Origin: an uncultured Gammaproteobacteria bacterium
GTDB lineage: Bacteria > Pseudomonadota > Gammaproteobacteria > SZUA-229
Direction of reading: 5' to 3'
NCBI GenBank assembly: GCA_913065105.1
Contig: CAJXZZ010000015.1
Coordinates: 1 to 44,361 of the forward strand
Length of the DNA stretch: 44,361 nucleotides
Below are positions 35,291 through 44,013 of the stretch, one piece after another. The first letter of the stretch is position 1. Every line of letters begins with the position of its first letter. The notes under the pieces are model-generated. The model saw only the letters and a list, made by a program, of their open reading frames with translations. It searched no databases and was not told the DNA's origin. The position numbers and the translations under genes were made by a program.

Positions 35291-35689
35291 GACTTTGAGC
35301 AGCCCGATCACTGGCTTACCTTTGATGAGATCGAACGTGTCATAAAAGCTTTTACCGAACTAGGCGTAGCACGCGTCAGGCTGACCGGTGGCGGTCCTGC
35401 TCGTTACGTTCGGCTAAAAGATACCGATCTTCGCATCGGATTCATCACCCCGATCTCTCAGTACTTTTGTGAGACATGCAACCGCGTGCGCCTGTCAGTC
35501 GATGGAACGCTCTACTTATGCCTGGGGCAGGATGACAAAATTGAATTACGGTCTTTACTGCGCGCTGGCATCAGCGATGAAGAACTAAAAGCTGTCTTGA
35601 CCGATGCCATAGCGTTAAAACCGGAAAAACATGAATTCAAAGATAAACCGGACCAGGTCGTTCGATTGATGAGCATGACAGGCGGCTAA
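35291..35689 (+). pseudogene. moaA: moaA pseudogene, 5'-truncated with an in-frame internal deletion
   Basis: Homology to moaA starts abruptly at DFEQP (gene position 22031) and ends at the MSMTGG stop. The part between two GGTGG repeats (22127 and 22601 in the intact gene) is missing, a 474-base (158-codon) in-frame deletion. Upstream of the homology the frame meets a TAA after a few codons and there is no proper start; a GTG at 35486 could only give 67 residues. The CxxxCxxC radical-SAM motif is gone, but the C-terminal cluster cysteines remain. By hand alignment about 18 of 133 residues differ from the intact MoaA, so this was a distinct paralogue, not a fresh copy. Confidence 0.88.
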
Positions 35690-35706
35690 TCGACCTCCCG
35701 CAAACG

Positions 35707-36600
35707 CTATCCTCCAGCTATAAGCGATACACCAAGGAGCAGTGTCGTCAGTATTGTTACTGCCACATTTGCACCAAGATATTGCGGATATTGTCCAATT
35801 TTATCTCCATATTTAATTGCTCCGGATAAAGAGAAAAATGCAAGCGGCATAGGAATCAGCGCTATCAGGCTGAGAACAGGCAGGTAGCCAGTAATAACAT
35901 AGCTAACGATGGCTATAATCGTTGCTAACAAAAATACGCCATAAACAACGGTGCTTCGGCTTACACCATAGGCAATCGGAAAGTGATTGCGCCCTGCATT
36001 AGCGTCAGCTTTAATATCAGGATACTGATTGAGCAGCAGAAGATTATTCACCAGTAAAAACGGGATCACCGCAACCAGCCAGGACAGGTTCATATACTCT
36101 CCCTGCAATACAAACTGGGTTCCTGCAACCATCAGAAAACCAAAACCCAGACCCGGCGCTACCAGGCAGATAAACGGGTGTTTGTTAATCCAGCCTGTGT
36201 ACGTTGCTATCAGGACCAGACCGGTAATACCTATCGGTATTATTCCTGCGCCGTATTGCCAGACAAAAAACATGCCGATGACCAATAAAGAAATTGAAGA
36301 CATAACGCCAACAGTCAATACCGTGCCGACCATTTCCGGATTTTTTGGCAATGCGCCACTGCCGCCGCTAAATTGTGTTTTTACCGTTTCGAAATCAAGG
36401 CCGCTTTTAAAATCAAAATATTCATTTAGTGTATTAACACTGATATGCGCCAACAGCGCACCGAGCAATGCCAGAAAAAGTAACGGCAGGCTAACCGCTG
36501 ACTGACTCGCAACAACGGTACTGGCGCCTAAGAAGACACAGGCCAAAGTTAAGATCAGGAATGGAACCCTCATCGACAGGAATACAACGTTTACTTTCAT
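35707..36600 (-). CDS. UbiA/MenA-like prenyltransferase
   Basis: 297 residues with about eight or nine membrane helices. Two aspartate motifs of UbiA enzymes: NEYFDFKSGLD (about 60-70) and NQYPDIKADANAGR (about 191-204). The first resembles MenA, which prenylates 1,4-dihydroxy-2-naphthoate in menaquinone synthesis; other UbiA substrates remain possible. Last gene of the minus-strand unit that starts with the octaheme cytochrome (48-base gap to the transporter gene). A quinone-related role beside a membrane cytochrome b is attractive but unproven. Confidence 0.85.
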   Translation of the reverse strand: MKVNVVFLSMRVPFLILTLACVFLGASTVVASQSAVSLPLLFLALLGALLAHISVNTLNEYFDFKSGLDFETVKTQFSGGSGALPKNPEMVGTVLTVGVMSSISLLVIGMFFVWQYGAGIIPIGITGLVLIATYTGWINKHPFICLVAPGLGFGFLMVAGTQFVLQGEYMNLSWLVAVIPFLLVNNLLLLNQYPDIKADANAGRNHFPIAYGVSRSTVVYGVFLLATIIAIVSYVITGYLPVLSLIALIPMPLAFFSLSGAIKYGDKIGQYPQYLGANVAVTILTTLLLGVSLIAGG

Positions 36601-36648
36601 TTTTATTCTCTACTGTATTTTAAATCACGGCCTTTTAAAAACAGTATT

Positions 36649-37899
36649 TTAAAAAACAGTGAATTTTGATGTCGATTCATTATAACGAATAAAAGCGTAC
36701 CAGACTCCCAATAAAAAGTAAGTTAATAATAAAGTATATTGCCAGCTTCCCATAAGGTCAGGCATGAAAGCCTGGTAACCAAGACCGGTCATTTCAGCCA
36801 TGCCATCAAAAAAGTCGATATCGATATCAACTGCCAGTAAACCGAACTTTCCAAGGATGGCACTAGCCGTCGAACCACTCCATGCAAAGAATATTACGGC
36901 CATTACCAGTTTAAGATGACCTTCACCGATACGCCATAAAGAACCGGAAGCACAACCACCGGCAAACACCATGCCGATGCCGAAGATCAGACCACCCAAT
37001 GCTGAGCCCAGCCAGAACCGTGCTGGTATTGCGAGATAGGGATCAATAGTGCCGTAATAAATTAATGCCGCAGTGACCGGCGCACCCAGCGCTACTGCCA
37101 GCATCAATGCTTTGGTCATCTCGCCTTCTGCTGTCATAAACGGTTCGCGAAACACACGTGACAGACAGAAACGTGAGCGGTGCAATATAAAACCGATAGC
37201 AAAACCTGCAACTATGAGCAACGCGCGTACAGCTTTTATATCTTCGCCCGAAGTCCACCAGTTGACCGCCCAGGAGAGAACGTAAAAGGCAACCACCGCA
37301 CCGAACCACGGGTACCATTTTTTTAAACGTGCAGGTACATAAGGCCCGGGCTCAGTACCCCAGGTGATGTTTTCCAGGGTCCACAACAACAGCTTGAGCC
37401 CTATGGCTGCACCAACCAGCAAACCAAACCACATCGCCCAGCCCGAAGCAGATGAAAATAATAATGGCACAAAAAAACCACCAGTAGTACAGCCTCCTGC
37501 CAGTGTCGCACCGATACCCATCAGTGTACCGCCGGCAGCAGCCCAGACATATTCAAGGATTGGTGGCCGGTTGATATGAAACTGGCGGGAAAACAGTGCC
37601 GCACTAAAAGCACCCATTACCAGGGTGATGTCCATCAGTGAAATACGATGCGTTAAAGGGCTTTCCAGTTCGGCTTTAATGCCCAGCAAAGAACCCAGGC
37701 CGATAGCATTATTAAGATAGTCACCCCATAGTTTGATGCCGCCAAAAACACCCCAGAACAACCCGGAAGCCATCAGCACTGCCATGACGATCACCAGTAA
37801 TATGGCACCGTAATAGGCTGACCAGGAATCAACAAAAACAGCCTGATAATCCTGTTTAAAACCTTCTAACCATGCCGGTTTGTTTACATTGTTATCCAC
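36649..37899 (-). CDS. YeeE/YedE family sulfur-compound transporter
   Basis: 416 residues, polytopic. The family includes the thiosulfate transporter TsuA. Two halves each carry the signature cysteine-glycine motif, ATLAGGCTTGGFFVP and VFAGGCASGSLWRIGEG, plus a third cysteine in HRSRFCLSRVFREPF. These cysteines are thought to relay sulfur species through the membrane. Fourth gene of the octaheme unit, 24 bases after the monoheme cytochrome gene, which points to sulfur oxyanion or sulfane traffic. Confidence 0.9.
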   Translation of the reverse strand: MDNNVNKPAWLEGFKQDYQAVFVDSWSAYYGAILLVIVMAVLMASGLFWGVFGGIKLWGDYLNNAIGLGSLLGIKAELESPLTHRISLMDITLVMGAFSAALFSRQFHINRPPILEYVWAAAGGTLMGIGATLAGGCTTGGFFVPLLFSSASGWAMWFGLLVGAAIGLKLLLWTLENITWGTEPGPYVPARLKKWYPWFGAVVAFYVLSWAVNWWTSGEDIKAVRALLIVAGFAIGFILHRSRFCLSRVFREPFMTAEGEMTKALMLAVALGAPVTAALIYYGTIDPYLAIPARFWLGSALGGLIFGIGMVFAGGCASGSLWRIGEGHLKLVMAVIFFAWSGSTASAILGKFGLLAVDIDIDFFDGMAEMTGLGYQAFMPDLMGSWQYTLLLTYFLLGVWYAFIRYNESTSKFTVF

Positions 37900-37923
37900 T
37901 TTTATTATTGAACCGGGTTGATG

Positions 37924-38325
37924 TTATTCACAACGTGAAGGCTGATCGGAATCTTTTGCCGTATGATCCACAAATGCTTTTACATCTTCAAGCAGTTTGT
38001 CCTCTGGTATCTTCAGCATCTTTTTCGCCGCACGATTAGTGTCCTTGATACTCTCGCGATACTCACGGCTAACGAAATAACTGGCTGCATATTTTGCTGA
38101 TGCGTCCTGCGGACCGTGCAGGTTTCTCTCAAAATAATCGCGCCATTCGGCTTTCGTTTTTTCTGCAGGAGATATCGCACCGCCTGCCTGTTCGATATGG
38201 CATTCTGTGCAGACCATCCGATAATAAATACGTCCTTTCTTCCAGTTGCCTTTCGCTTCTGCTAACGAAGAAAAACCAAGCAGCGCAATTATAAATACAG
38301 TGAAAAAGCTTATATTGTGTTTCAT
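37924..38325 (-). CDS. Monoheme c-type cytochrome
   Basis: 133 residues. Sec signal peptide (to LAEA|KGN, about residue 24) and one heme site CTECH (about 39-43). The region after it (WRDYFERNLHGP) is helical and carries further histidines. No clear Met distal ligand can be picked; KMLKIPED contains a candidate Met. Sits between the cytochrome b and transporter genes, so probably a small electron carrier for the octaheme system. Confidence 0.85.
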   Translation of the reverse strand: MKHNISFFTVFIIALLGFSSLAEAKGNWKKGRIYYRMVCTECHIEQAGGAISPAEKTKAEWRDYFERNLHGPQDASAKYAASYFVSREYRESIKDTNRAAKKMLKIPEDKLLEDVKAFVDHTAKDSDQPSRCE

Positions 38326-38375
38326 GCCATTTCCCTTAAATCTAAATTAATTTACTTAATACTAATCACTTGAAA

Positions 38376-38993
38376 TTACGATTCTTCAGCATCTGGATCA
38401 ATTTCTTCCCAGCCGGTAATCATCGCTTTCATATGCGCCCAAACTGTTTTACCCGTGGTAATCAGATAAAGATGGGCGATCAGAAATGTCAGCATCATGA
38501 AAGCACCTACAACATGGAAGAATGCCACATCTTCGAGTACCAGGTACTTATCAAGTCCCCAGACTTCCCATTTGTCATAAAACAGGTATGCCCAGCCGGT
38601 AGCCCATATTACTGGTGAGATAACCACCCACTGGAACAGGTAAGCAAGACGCTGCAGCGGATTATGCTTTTTCAGCATCGTCTGTCTGAACGGGTGCGGA
38701 GCACGGATAAATATTCCCAGCAGGTAGTATTTAATCATGGCATCCACTTTTTTCAGCGTAGGGATGTACTGTTTCCACTCCCCGGTAGTGAGGTGCCAGA
38801 AAATTGCAAAAACCCATAAAGTCACCAGTGACCAGGCAACAGTCCTGTGCAGCATTACTGCTTCTTCAAAACCCATTACCTTGTAAGAACCGTGAATTTC
38901 AAAACCCGAAAACAGCAGCATGATAACCAGTGTTGCCTGCGTCCAGTGCCAGAAACGCTCAAAGCGTTTAAATATCATTACTTTTTCAGTCAT
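38376..38993 (-). CDS. Cytochrome b561-type membrane subunit
   Basis: 205 residues from the ATG at 38993, which overlaps the octaheme stop by ATGA and follows GGAGAAG. Four membrane helices with paired histidines: FWHWTQATLV, MLHRTVAWSLV, FWHLTTGEW and HVVGAFMMLTFLIAHLY. Such b-type cytochromes bind hemes across the membrane and exchange electrons with quinones. Coupled translation with the octaheme gene indicates a complex of the two. Confidence 0.92.
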   Translation of the reverse strand: MTEKVMIFKRFERFWHWTQATLVIMLLFSGFEIHGSYKVMGFEEAVMLHRTVAWSLVTLWVFAIFWHLTTGEWKQYIPTLKKVDAMIKYYLLGIFIRAPHPFRQTMLKKHNPLQRLAYLFQWVVISPVIWATGWAYLFYDKWEVWGLDKYLVLEDVAFFHVVGAFMMLTFLIAHLYLITTGKTVWAHMKAMITGWEEIDPDAEES

Positions 38994-40546
38994 GTGCGTC
39001 TTCTCCAAAAGTGACTGAATATGCGCCCAAAACCATGCAGGACAACACCAACCAGCGTTAACAGTGCGATCAGCCAGCCATAGAAATTCAGTTTTTCACT
39101 GGCATCACGGCCAGGAATATAAATACCATCGATGTCTTTCAAACGGCCATTTTTACTATGGCACTCATCACAGGCAACGGCATCTTTTGCCGGCGCCACC
39201 ATATGGTTAATCGGCCATGACATCTGTGTTTTGATGAAATCAACTGTGCCGGAAAACGGCAGGCCAGCACTATCCATACCTGCCTGTACCGCTTTTACCC
39301 AATCAAAGTGCTTCCAGTAAGACGCTTCATCCGAACCGGTTGTGTGCGGAACCACGAGTCTGTTCATTTCCGGATCATATGGCTGCACACCACGGAAAAC
39401 CTTGACTGGCCAGATGCGTGACTTGCCATCATCAGGGCTGCCCTCAAAATCGTTGACGTGTACATAACCATCTTCGTTAAGAACAACCTTCTCGTTGAGC
39501 AACTGGTATCTAACCGTACCGTTAAACCAGATGTACTCTGGTTCAATGTCTTCGCCATAGGTAATGTTGCCCCGTCTGCCATCGTAGACCAGGTTGCCAT
39601 CAATCATTATCTGTTCTGGTTTACCACTTTCATCAAGCTTGCCTGCCGTTGACCAGTCCCAGGTCATCCTGGTAGCAACACCGCCGCGTGCCATCCTGGA
39701 AATGTGGCATGTCTGGCAAGCTATCTTAAGTGCATGGTGATTCAGCCTGGATTTATCTTCTTTTTTATGCGGTTTGTTGCCATGGCAGGCACGGCAGTGT
39801 GCATTATTTTCTTCGTCTGAGGCTCTTCTGTGCACATGGTAATCGTCGGTATGTTTTGCTTCCGGTGCATAACGGCTGCCGGCAACATCGTGATCTATGC
39901 TCATATGACAGGTGGAACAGGTGAAATCCGCCCCCACTGCATCCATGTGAACATCCAGTTCTCTGTCGGGCACTGCCAGTGAATCATCCATGTCGCCATG
40001 TTTTACGCCGTTACCGCCACCGCCAAAGAAATGGCAGACGCCGCAAGTATCACGGCTGGTTTTGCCGACATTTTGTGCAACGTAGGACAGGTCAACAGAT
40101 TCTTTAGGGTGTCCGGCGTTATCGCCCGATTTCAGGTATGCACCTGTGGTGTCATGACAGACCAGGCAATCGACATTTTCTTCTGAAGTGAAATCAAAAT
40201 TATTGTCTCGCCAGCCATAACCTATGTGGCAGGCCGTACAGTGTTCAAAGTTGGATTTCGGTGTAATACAGAAGTTATTAACAATATTTTTTTTACCGAC
40301 CCGTTGCTTATTATCCGGGTTAAGAAATTCCCAGGTCCAGTGTTTGGTCTTATGAATCTGCTGCGCCGCTTCAGTGTGGCATTTGATACAGGCACTGGTT
40401 ACTTCAGGACCTGATTCGAAAAGCACCTGCAATTCCTTGAACTTGGTATGATCAGCCGTAGATGTCGCCGATGCGTGTCCTGTAACCAAGGTAAACAGAA
40501 TAAAAACTCTGCCAACATGAAAAACTACCTTACTAAGTTTTTTCAC
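38990..40546 (-). CDS. Octaheme c-type cytochrome, tetrathionate reductase family
   Basis: 518 residues. Signal peptide (to about SA|TSTAD, residue 28), eight CxxCH sites: CIKCH, CTACH, CLVCH, CGVCH, CSTCH, CRACH, CQTCH and CDECH, then one C-terminal membrane helix (about 485-505, LIALLTLVGVVLHGFG). The stretch CHFFGGGGNGVKHGDMD is a hallmark of the octaheme tetrathionate reductase (OTR) group, whose members can reduce tetrathionate and nitrogen species in vitro. First gene of a five-gene unit and divergent from the decaheme/porin pair. True substrate unknown; context favours a sulfur oxyanion. Confidence 0.92.
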   Translation of the reverse strand: MKKLSKVVFHVGRVFILFTLVTGHASATSTADHTKFKELQVLFESGPEVTSACIKCHTEAAQQIHKTKHWTWEFLNPDNKQRVGKKNIVNNFCITPKSNFEHCTACHIGYGWRDNNFDFTSEENVDCLVCHDTTGAYLKSGDNAGHPKESVDLSYVAQNVGKTSRDTCGVCHFFGGGGNGVKHGDMDDSLAVPDRELDVHMDAVGADFTCSTCHMSIDHDVAGSRYAPEAKHTDDYHVHRRASDEENNAHCRACHGNKPHKKEDKSRLNHHALKIACQTCHISRMARGGVATRMTWDWSTAGKLDESGKPEQIMIDGNLVYDGRRGNITYGEDIEPEYIWFNGTVRYQLLNEKVVLNEDGYVHVNDFEGSPDDGKSRIWPVKVFRGVQPYDPEMNRLVVPHTTGSDEASYWKHFDWVKAVQAGMDSAGLPFSGTVDFIKTQMSWPINHMVAPAKDAVACDECHSKNGRLKDIDGIYIPGRDASEKLNFYGWLIALLTLVGVVLHGFGRIFSHFWRRRT

Positions 40547-40650
40547 GGTTTAACAACTCCATGGTATTTGCCTGATTTAGATTTATAATTAAAATTTAAC
40601 CATCCTGAAACTATGGTAACTTATTCTCTTAAATTACATCTTCATTGTAA

Positions 40651-40664
40651 TTGAGATTTATCAA
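40651..40664. promoter_or_regulatory. FNR-like box 1 in the octaheme/decaheme divergent region
   Basis: TTGAGATTTATCAA fits TTGAT-N4-ATCAA with one mismatch. It is 20 bases from box 2. It could serve the minus-strand octaheme promoter, although I could not place a convincing -10 for that direction. Confidence 0.55.
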
Positions 40665-40670
40665 TAAAAC

Positions 40671-40711
40671 TTGAACTAAATCAATTACACTGTAGATTAA
40701 AAGGTTAATAT
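40671..40711 (+). promoter_or_regulatory. FNR-like box 2 with -10 for the decaheme gene
   Basis: TTGAACTAAATCAA (40671-40684) is one mismatch from consensus. TAATAT at 40706-40711 supplies a -10 so that the box is centred about 41 bases before the start site, as in FNR class II promoters. Drives the plus-strand decaheme-porin pair. Confidence 0.62.
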
Positions 40712-40760
40712 ATATCTGTAGTCTGACTTTACTTTATCAATATAATGATTTGAATAAAAC

Positions 40761-41810
40761 ATGAATCACAGCCCTAGATTATCTATATTTGCAATTATCA
40801 CATTACTGCTTTCCAGTCAGATGCTAATTGCGGCTGAAACTGCCGTACCTGCCATAACACCCAACGAAGATAAAACGACCGAAGAACAAAAGGCCGTTAT
40901 TATAAATCCTGCTGATACGACAGCATCTGGCAAAGCTGAACATTCTTTCAAACAGGCTAATGTCTGCGAAGGTATGGCAGAAGGTGAATATTTAGGTACT
41001 GACATTTGTGCTGACTGTCATCAGGATAAATTACAAACCATGCAGGCAAGTCCGCATGGACAGTCATCTGATTCACGCACCCCTTTTAGTCAGAAAGGCT
41101 GTGAGACATGTCACGGGCCTGGCATATTACATTTCGACAACGAAGGTAACTGCATCATCAGCATGACCGGCCGATTCGGTGAATCGGTCGAGCAGCGTAA
41201 TAATGTTTGCCTGGGCTGTCATAAAGGTGGAGACCGCCTGCATTGGCTCTCAAGCACACATGAAGCCGAAGATCTGGTCTGCGTCAGTTGCCATTCGATC
41301 CACAAACCTAATGACGTCATAGAGCGCACCTCGCAGACTGAAGTCTGCTACCAGTGCCACAAGGATATTCGTTCACAAACTTTACGATCCTTTTCACACC
41401 CTATTCGAGACAACAAGGTGATATGCAGCGACTGCCATAACCCGCATGGATCATCCGGCCCGTCATCTCTGAAACAGTACAGCATCAATGAAAACTGTTA
41501 CAGCTGCCATGCTGAAAAACGTGGTCCCTTCCTGTGGGAACACAATCCCGCCACTGATGACTGTACATTATGTCATCGCGTACACGGCTCCAATCACCCT
41601 GCCTTATTGAACAAACAGGGTCCGCAGTTATGCCAGCAATGTCACGCTACTCAAAGTGCTAGCGGAGGCCGCACACATATCAGCAACTTATACGATTTTG
41701 GTGATAGCCATACGGCACGCGCCCGCTTTACCGTCGGCATGAATTGCGTGAACTGTCATAGCAAGGTACATGGCTCCAATCATCCATCGGGTGCCGCCTT
41801 GCAGCGGTAA
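40761..41810 (+). CDS. DmsE/MtrA family decaheme c-type cytochrome
   Basis: 349 residues. Signal peptide (to LIAA|ET, about residue 24), a low-complexity linker of about 50 residues, then ten CxxCH sites: CADCH, CETCH, CLGCH, CVSCH, CYQCH, CSDCH, CYSCH, CTLCH, CQQCH and CVNCH. This is the periplasmic partner of an MtrB-type barrel, carrying electrons through the outer membrane. The number and spacing of hemes and the adjoining barrel gene make the call firm. Whether the system reduces, oxidises or imports electrons is not shown by sequence. Probable FNR control. Confidence 0.95.
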   Translation: MNHSPRLSIFAIITLLLSSQMLIAAETAVPAITPNEDKTTEEQKAVIINPADTTASGKAEHSFKQANVCEGMAEGEYLGTDICADCHQDKLQTMQASPHGQSSDSRTPFSQKGCETCHGPGILHFDNEGNCIISMTGRFGESVEQRNNVCLGCHKGGDRLHWLSSTHEAEDLVCVSCHSIHKPNDVIERTSQTEVCYQCHKDIRSQTLRSFSHPIRDNKVICSDCHNPHGSSGPSSLKQYSINENCYSCHAEKRGPFLWEHNPATDDCTLCHRVHGSNHPALLNKQGPQLCQQCHATQSASGGRTHISNLYDFGDSHTARARFTVGMNCVNCHSKVHGSNHPSGAALQR

Positions 41811-41847
41811 TAATGAACATGTTTTTTAGTCAGACAGCGAGGATATT

Positions 41848-44013
41848 ATGAAAACAAAAACATCACTGCTGTTTATTTATCTCGCCACCACAGCTTTTGT
41901 ACCAGGTGCTGCATTTGCTGAAGACCAGCCTGCAACTGACAAACCCGCTGAAGACAAACCTGTTGCTGCTGAAAGCCTGTCTTTTTCTGAAGAAGACGAA
42001 CCACTGGTACCGTTGGCATTTCTCTCTGAACCCGTGCTCAATAAGATAGAACTGGGTATCGGTTATGTTTCAGATGACTCCTTCAAGTTTGGTCGTTACA
42101 ACGGTCTGCAAACTAAAGGCCCATATATAATCGGTGACATCAACATCAGAGAATTCTATAGAGACGGCCAATTCTGGAGCATCCGCGGCACCAACCTTGG
42201 ACTGGAGTCACGCTACCTGCGACTCGAAGGCGGTTCTCAAGGAAGTTATAAACTCTTTCTGGAATACGACGAGTTACCCAATTACAAAGACAACACAGTA
42301 AAAACACCCTTTATCGGTATCGGCGGCGATGACCTGACATTACCTCCAGGGTTTGATATCGGCACCAACCTGGATGCCAGTCTGAACAGTTTTGAATTAC
42401 AGACAAAACGTAAACGTATCGGGGTAGGTGCAAATTTTATTATTAAACAGAAGTGGCAGTTCGATATCGATTTTAACCATGAAAATAAACAGGGTGTCGA
42501 CGCTACCGGCGGGGCCATTGCCAGTGGCAGTTCACAGATCGTCGGTAATACCACAACCTCTTTACTACCCGAACCCATCGACTACGACACGGATATCGTC
42601 AATGCCACTCTGAGTTATGCGGGTAAAAACGGTCAGCTCGGCCTCGGTTACCAAATGTCATTATTCAACAATGCCTATGATTCGCTGAGCTGGCAGGATC
42701 CTTTTAACCCGGCAGCATCTGGCAGCATGTCACTGGCGCCGGACAATGAATTCCATCAGCTGTCGCTTACCGGTGGTTACGTCTTACCATACAAGAGCCA
42801 CCTCACCGGTTTGATATCCATGGGCCGCATGACGCAGAACCAGGATTTTCTGCCTTATACCGTCAACCCGAACGCGAGCGCATCAGCACTTCCCCGCAGT
42901 TCACTCGGTGGTGAAGTCTGGCTGACAACCGCACAACTTAAACTGGCGTCACGTCCGGTCAACAAACTACGGTTGAATGCCGAGCTTAAATATCACGAAC
43001 GTGATAATAGAACACCGGTGCAGACCTATAACTTTGTAGTTCTGGATTCAGACTCCTTCACCGGGACTGCAACAAACCGTCCATACAGCTATAAGAACGG
43101 TCGTTTCAAGCTGGATGCCAACTACCGTTTCAACGCTATTACCAGCTTACGTGGCGGTTACAAATATGATGAAATGAATCGCAGCTACACCAATGCAGAA
43201 CGCGAGACCACGAAGGAAAATACATTGTTCGCCAAGTGGAAAGTGAAAGCTCACTCGACCGTCGATATTATGCTTGATGCCGAAACCAGCAAAAGAGATG
43301 GTAGCGACTACAATCCTCTGCCCAATGAAAACCCTGCTATGCGCAAGTACTACCTTGCCGACCGCAACCGAGACACCATAGGCGCAGCCATTGATTATAT
43401 GGCCACCGAAAAATTGTTCTTCAGTCTGAAGACTGACTACCATAAGGATGATTACGAAAATTCCACTATCGGTCTGACTGAAGCAGACAACCCGGTCTTT
43501 ACCGTCGACTTCTCTTATCAGCCACGCCACAATATCAGCACTTATGGTTATTATACCTACGAAAATTACTACTCCAGCCAGACCAGTCAGAACGTTTCAA
43601 CCTCAACATCAACCAGTTACTGGCAAGCCGATTTTGATGACACGTTCAACACCCTCGGTCTTGGTGCAACATTTACTGATCTCGGTAAATGGGGTGTCGG
43701 TGCAGACATCTTATACAGCCAATCCATCGGCGCAATCGTAATGACAGACATCGCTAATCCCGGCACAGAAGGTCAGTACCCGGATACTGAATCATTACTC
43801 AGGAGTTTTAAACTCTGGGCCAGTTATGACTATAACAAACAGCTCACCTACAAACTGGGTTACCGATTAGAAAAATTCAGTGCTGACAACTGGGCCATTG
43901 ATGGCTTACAACCCTACGATCCTTCGAACGCCGCAAACATCCTGCTGCTTGGTAATGAATCCCCGGACTACAATGTTTATGTGATTACCGCATCGGTCAG
44001 TTACCGATATTAA
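41848..44013 (+). CDS. MtrB/PioB family outer-membrane barrel (decaheme-associated)
   Basis: 721 residues. Signal peptide (to AAFA|ED, about residue 24), an acidic-proline linker, then the family opener SFKFGRYNGLQTKGPYIIGDINI (about 75-97) and a long series of beta strands ending in VSYRY. It sheathes the MtrA-type decaheme cytochrome in the outer membrane. I find no cysteine anywhere in the protein, whereas Shewanella MtrB has an N-terminal CxxC. Follows the decaheme gene by 37 bases. No extracellular MtrC/OmcA-like gene follows in the window. Confidence 0.94.
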   Translation: MKTKTSLLFIYLATTAFVPGAAFAEDQPATDKPAEDKPVAAESLSFSEEDEPLVPLAFLSEPVLNKIELGIGYVSDDSFKFGRYNGLQTKGPYIIGDINIREFYRDGQFWSIRGTNLGLESRYLRLEGGSQGSYKLFLEYDELPNYKDNTVKTPFIGIGGDDLTLPPGFDIGTNLDASLNSFELQTKRKRIGVGANFIIKQKWQFDIDFNHENKQGVDATGGAIASGSSQIVGNTTTSLLPEPIDYDTDIVNATLSYAGKNGQLGLGYQMSLFNNAYDSLSWQDPFNPAASGSMSLAPDNEFHQLSLTGGYVLPYKSHLTGLISMGRMTQNQDFLPYTVNPNASASALPRSSLGGEVWLTTAQLKLASRPVNKLRLNAELKYHERDNRTPVQTYNFVVLDSDSFTGTATNRPYSYKNGRFKLDANYRFNAITSLRGGYKYDEMNRSYTNAERETTKENTLFAKWKVKAHSTVDIMLDAETSKRDGSDYNPLPNENPAMRKYYLADRNRDTIGAAIDYMATEKLFFSLKTDYHKDDYENSTIGLTEADNPVFTVDFSYQPRHNISTYGYYTYENYYSSQTSQNVSTSTSTSYWQADFDDTFNTLGLGATFTDLGKWGVGADILYSQSIGAIVMTDIANPGTEGQYPDTESLLRSFKLWASYDYNKQLTYKLGYRLEKFSADNWAIDGLQPYDPSNAANILLLGNESPDYNVYVITASVSYRY

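Noticed and set aside
35486-35689. 67-residue reading frame starting at GTG as an independent gene
   Set aside because: It is the C-terminal part of the moaA pseudogene, in frame with homology starting at 35291.
36029-36505. 158-residue plus-strand frame within the prenyltransferase gene
   Set aside because: Shadow frame opposite a clear membrane enzyme; no signal or motif.
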